Assembly: GCA_963757335.1 (NCBI GenBank)
Contig: CAVWRJ010000021.1
Location: 62,001-126,000 of the forward strand
DNA length: 64,000 nucleotides
DNA from: DASQPA01 sp963757335
GTDB lineage: Bacteria; Acidobacteriota; Thermoanaerobaculia; Multivoradales; UBA5704
Direction of reading: 5' to 3'
The notes under the pieces are model-generated. The model did no database searches and had not been told where the DNA came from. It was given only the letters and a program-made list of their open reading frames with translations. Both the position numbers and the translations under genes were made by a program. This document shows positions 61,533-64,000 of this stretch, in pieces (the stretch's first letter is position 1; each line of letters begins with the position of its first letter).

Positions 61533-62263
61533 CCGACTTCCCGCGGCACCCCCTGCCGCCGCGGCTCGCGCTCGCTGCCGCGGAGGTCCAGGTCTGGACG
61601 ATCCCGCTCGATCCCGCCGCCGCCGAGGTCGAGCGCCTGGCCCGCCTTCTGGCACCGGACGAGCACGAGCGCGCCCGCCGCTTCCGTTTCGACGTCCATC
61701 GGCGGCGCTACATCGTGGGCCGCGGGGCTCTCCGCCGGCTCCTCGGCGCCTACCTGGGGGCCGATCCCGCCGGGCTGCGCTTCGGCTACGGTCCGCGCGG
61801 CAAGCCCAACCTGCCCGACTGGCCGGGCCTCGGCTTCAACCTCTCGAACTCCGAGGACCTGGCTCTCGCCGGCTTCCTCAGCGACCGGGAGATCGGGGTG
61901 GACGTCGAGTACCTCAAAGAGATGGACGACTTCGAGACGATCGCCACCCGGTTCTTCTCGGCGTCCGAGGTTCAGGCCCTGGCGGCGGTGCCCGCGGAGC
62001 GGAAGAAGGAGGCCTTCTTCAACTGCTGGACCCGCAAGGAGGCCTACTTGAAGGCGGTGGGGGAGGGGCTGGCGGCGCCCTTGAACTCCTTCGACGTCAC
62101 CCTGACCCCCGGCGAGCCGCCGCGCATGCTCACCCTGGAGGGCAGCGCCGAGCGCGCCGCGCCCTGGTTTTTCCACCACTTCCTCCCCGCCCCCAACTTC
62201 ATCGGCGCCCTGGCGATCGAGGGCGGGACGTGGGAGGTGCGGGGTTTCGGGTACGTGGGGTAG
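61529..62263 (+). CDS. Sfp-type 4'-phosphopantetheinyl transferase
   Basis: This 244-residue protein starts at GTG 61529, overlapping the thioesterase stop (GTGA). The pseudo-dimer structure is visible: AAEVERLARLLAPDEHERARRFRFDVHRRRYIVGRGALRRLLGAYLG, then YGPRGKPNLPDWPGLGFNLSNSEDLALAGFLSDREIGVDVEYLKEMDDFETIATRFFSASEVQALAAV with Mg2+ ligands in GVDVE, and the WTRKEAYLKAVGEG motif. It transfers phosphopantetheine from CoA to carrier proteins. With MbtH and the thioesterase it forms a compact NRPS/PKS-support cassette. It converges on the M61 gene with two bases between stops. Confidence 0.96.
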   Translation: MTDFPRHPLPPRLALAAAEVQVWTIPLDPAAAEVERLARLLAPDEHERARRFRFDVHRRRYIVGRGALRRLLGAYLGADPAGLRFGYGPRGKPNLPDWPGLGFNLSNSEDLALAGFLSDREIGVDVEYLKEMDDFETIATRFFSASEVQALAAVPAERKKEAFFNCWTRKEAYLKAVGEGLAAPLNSFDVTLTPGEPPRMLTLEGSAERAAPWFFHHFLPAPNFIGALAIEGGTWEVRGFGYVG

Positions 62264-62265
62264 GG

Positions 62266-64000
62266 CTAATGCCGTGAGGTCGCCGGGGCGGCGCTCACCG
62301 GCTCGGGGGTCGGCACGGTCGCCGGGCGGAGCCAGTCCGCCAGGTGTTGCTTCTGCTCCGGAGTGGCCTTGGGATCGGGTTCGAGCTTCCACTTGCGGGG
62401 CGGCTTCTCGCCGAAGATGACGGGGAGACGGGTCAGGCGCTCGCGGCGGGCGACGAGGAAGGTCGCCTTGTCCCCCGGGCGATAGGCTTTGAGCCGCTCC
62501 TTGAAGCCCTCGGGGGGAACCCGGTAGTCGTCGATCGCCAGGATCTCGTCGCCGGCGTTGATCCCGGCCTGGTAGCCGGCGGTTCCCCGGCGGACGACGG
62601 TGACCACCAGGCGCCCCTTCTCGACCTCGGTGTCGATCCCCAGGTCGCCCGCCGGCTCTTTCGGCGCCTCCTCCGCGGTGTCCTTCACCGGCCCGGCCGC
62701 CGCCGCGCGACGACGACGTCGCCGAAGCTGCAGAACTAGCCGATCCCGTCGCACTGGCTCCGGGCTTCTCGTCCTTCTCGTCTCTGTACTCGCCGAAGCG
62801 GAGGCCGAACCAGTCGAGCGCCCGCTGGTAGTCGAGGTCCGCGGCGGAGTCGACCGCCCGGGTCCAGAAAGGGCCGAGATCGGTCCCCGCCACCTCCTCG
62901 AAGGTCTTTCGCAGCTCCGCCGGGGTATAGCCGCGCTCCCCAGAGTAGCGCTGGTAGGCGAGGCGCATGGCGTCGTCCAGGCTCTTAGTGCCGCCCGTGG
63001 CGCGGCGGATCTCGGCGTCCAGGAGGAAGCCGACGACCGCCCCCTTGGTGTAGTAGCTCACCCCGGAGTTGGCGAAGTTCTCGTCTTTCCGGTAGTACTT
63101 GATCCAGGCGTCGAAGGAGGCGGCGGAGAGCGGCTGGACGAGCCGGCCGGGGGAGGCCTCCAGGCTGTCGATCTGCTTCGAGAGGCGCTTCAAGTACTCG
63201 TCCCGGCGCATCAGGCCGGCGCGGGCGATGAGAAGGTCGTCGTAGTAGGAGGTGAGCCCCTCGGCCACCCAGAGGCTCTCGGTGTAGGCCTCGTGCTGGT
63301 AGTCGAAGTGGTCGAGCTCGACCGGGCGCAGGCGCTTGACGTTCCAGGCGTGGAACATCTCGTGGCCGGCGAGACCCAGCCAGTCGATCATCCCCTCCCG
63401 GGTGCGGGCACGGAAGCGGCTCGACATGAGGACCGTCGAGTCCTTGTGCTCGAGTCCGCCCCCCTCTTCGGTCAGCAGGTTGAAGAAGATGTAGCGCGGA
63501 TAGGGGGCGAACCCCCAGAAGGCGATCTCCTCGGCCACCAGCTTCTCGAGCCCGGCGACGGCCTTCGCCCCGTTCCATACCCCCTCGCCCCCCTCGTCGA
63601 CCAGCAGGTGCTTCCTGCCGGCGACCTCCATTTCGTGGATCTCGGCGTTGCCGGCGTAGATCGGGGAGTCGACCAGGGTGTCGTAGTCCGCCGCGAGGAA
63701 GGTGTGTGTGTCCGTACCCGTGCTGATCGGGGTACTGGGGAGCGGGGTGACGACCTGCCGCCAGCCCGGCGGCGGCACGACCGCAACCTCGTGCGGCCGC
63801 TGCCCCTCGCCGACCGGGGTGAGGAAGGTGGCGGCACCGTTCAAGAGCGCGAAGCTGGCGTCGACGAAGTTGGTGCGCACCGACATCTCGTGGCAGTAGA
63901 CCCGGTAGCGCACGACGATCCGCGGCCGGCCGCCGGTCTCCACCCGCCAGCGGTTCTTCGCCGTCTTCGACACGGCGAGCGGCGGGGAGTCCGTCTCCGC
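62266..64000 (-). CDS. M61 family aminopeptidase with PDZ domain (5' partial, frameshifted)
   Basis: This gene runs in from the right edge of the window. The first visible part is the N-terminal beta domain (RWRVETGGRPRIVVRYRVYCHEMSVRTNFVDASFALLNGAATFL). Next is the zinc site WLGLAGHEMFHAWNVKRLRPVELDHFDYQHEAYTESLWVAEGLTSYYDDLLIARAGL (HExxH...E), and the long helical C-domain follows. After GSASSAASATSSS the frame shifts near 62700 in a GGC-repeat. The other frame gives a PDZ domain, LGIDTEVEKGRLVVTVVRRGTAGYQAGINAGDEILAIDDYRV, and a Pro-rich tail ending APATSRH. M61 peptidases are periplasmic or cytoplasmic glycyl aminopeptidases. The N-terminal part beyond 64000 is not seen. Confidence 0.92.

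Overview
The window is 64 kb of very GC-rich bacterial chromosome, densely coding on both strands. No rRNA, tRNA, phage or complete insertion sequence was recognised. The gene set points to a Gram-negative, outer-membrane organism: TonB/ExbB/ExbD, an M-rich outer-membrane-like protein, L,D-transpeptidases and lipoproteins. The very large periplasmic-propeller two-component sensor, a secreted S53 protease, DUF1684, DUF4097 and DUF1499 proteins and high GC are common in Acidobacteriota (for example Thermoanaerobaculia-like lineages). That assignment is inference and was not tested phylogenetically.

Layout. 0-8.3 kb: a partial glycosyltransferase, a DUF456 membrane protein, an NTF2-like secreted protein, a hairpin tandem-repeat array, a RiPP (lanthipeptide-type) precursor, a propeller sensor kinase/NarL response regulator pair, and a Phd/PIN toxin-antitoxin pair. 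8.3-14.6 kb: SRAP protein, HutF plus an ArgE-like hydrolase, a small zinc-finger-like protein, a cyclic-nucleotide-binding TPR protein and a TPR protein, interspersed with three copies of a dispersed ~90-bp hairpin repeat. 14.6-22.3 kb: an envelope operon (DUF4398 lipoprotein and two L,D-transpeptidases), then TPR lipoprotein-TonB-ExbB-ExbD-ExbD with a second, frameshifted TonB. 22.7-31 kb: APC amino-acid permease, Met/His-rich outer-membrane-like protein, MntH plus a universal stress protein, and an SLC13 permease with TrkA-C domains. 31-37.8 kb: M19 peptidase homologue, phosphoesterase, S53 protease, two SDR oxidoreductases and a 21-bp degenerate repeat field. 37.8-52.3 kb: UvrA, a sigma-54-type activator, KTSC, DUF2071, DUF1684, M23 and L,D-transpeptidase, AI-2E-family permease, SpoIIIAA-like R3H ATPase, DUF4097 and a ketoacyl-synthase homologue. 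52.4-64 kb: RRM protein, Slt-type transglycosylase, M23 peptidase, a 41-bp palindromic array, SprT-like protease, a three-gene DUF1499/SRPBCC/MBL operon, an MbtH-thioesterase-PPTase cassette and a partial M61 peptidase.

Main themes. Cell-wall and envelope remodelling is heavily represented (three L,D-transpeptidases, two M23 peptidases, one lytic transglycosylase, the Ton motor). Two natural-product traces lack their core enzymes within the window: a class I lanthipeptide-like precursor and an NRPS accessory cassette (MbtH, type II thioesterase, Sfp-type PPTase). The most unusual layer is the repeat DNA. A dispersed family of hairpin elements has a conserved core and arms that differ between copies while remaining self-complementary; one copy encodes the signal peptide of the sensor kinase. 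In addition, two tandem hairpin arrays (42 bp and 41 bp) fill the gaps between convergent genes, and a 21-bp field encodes heptads.

Caution: at least seven genes (cNMP/TPR, second TonB, outer-membrane-like protein, sigma-54 activator, Slt, SprT, M61) carry a single-base frameshift, mostly in G/C runs. A systematic assembly or sequencing indel problem is more likely than seven genuine pseudogenes.
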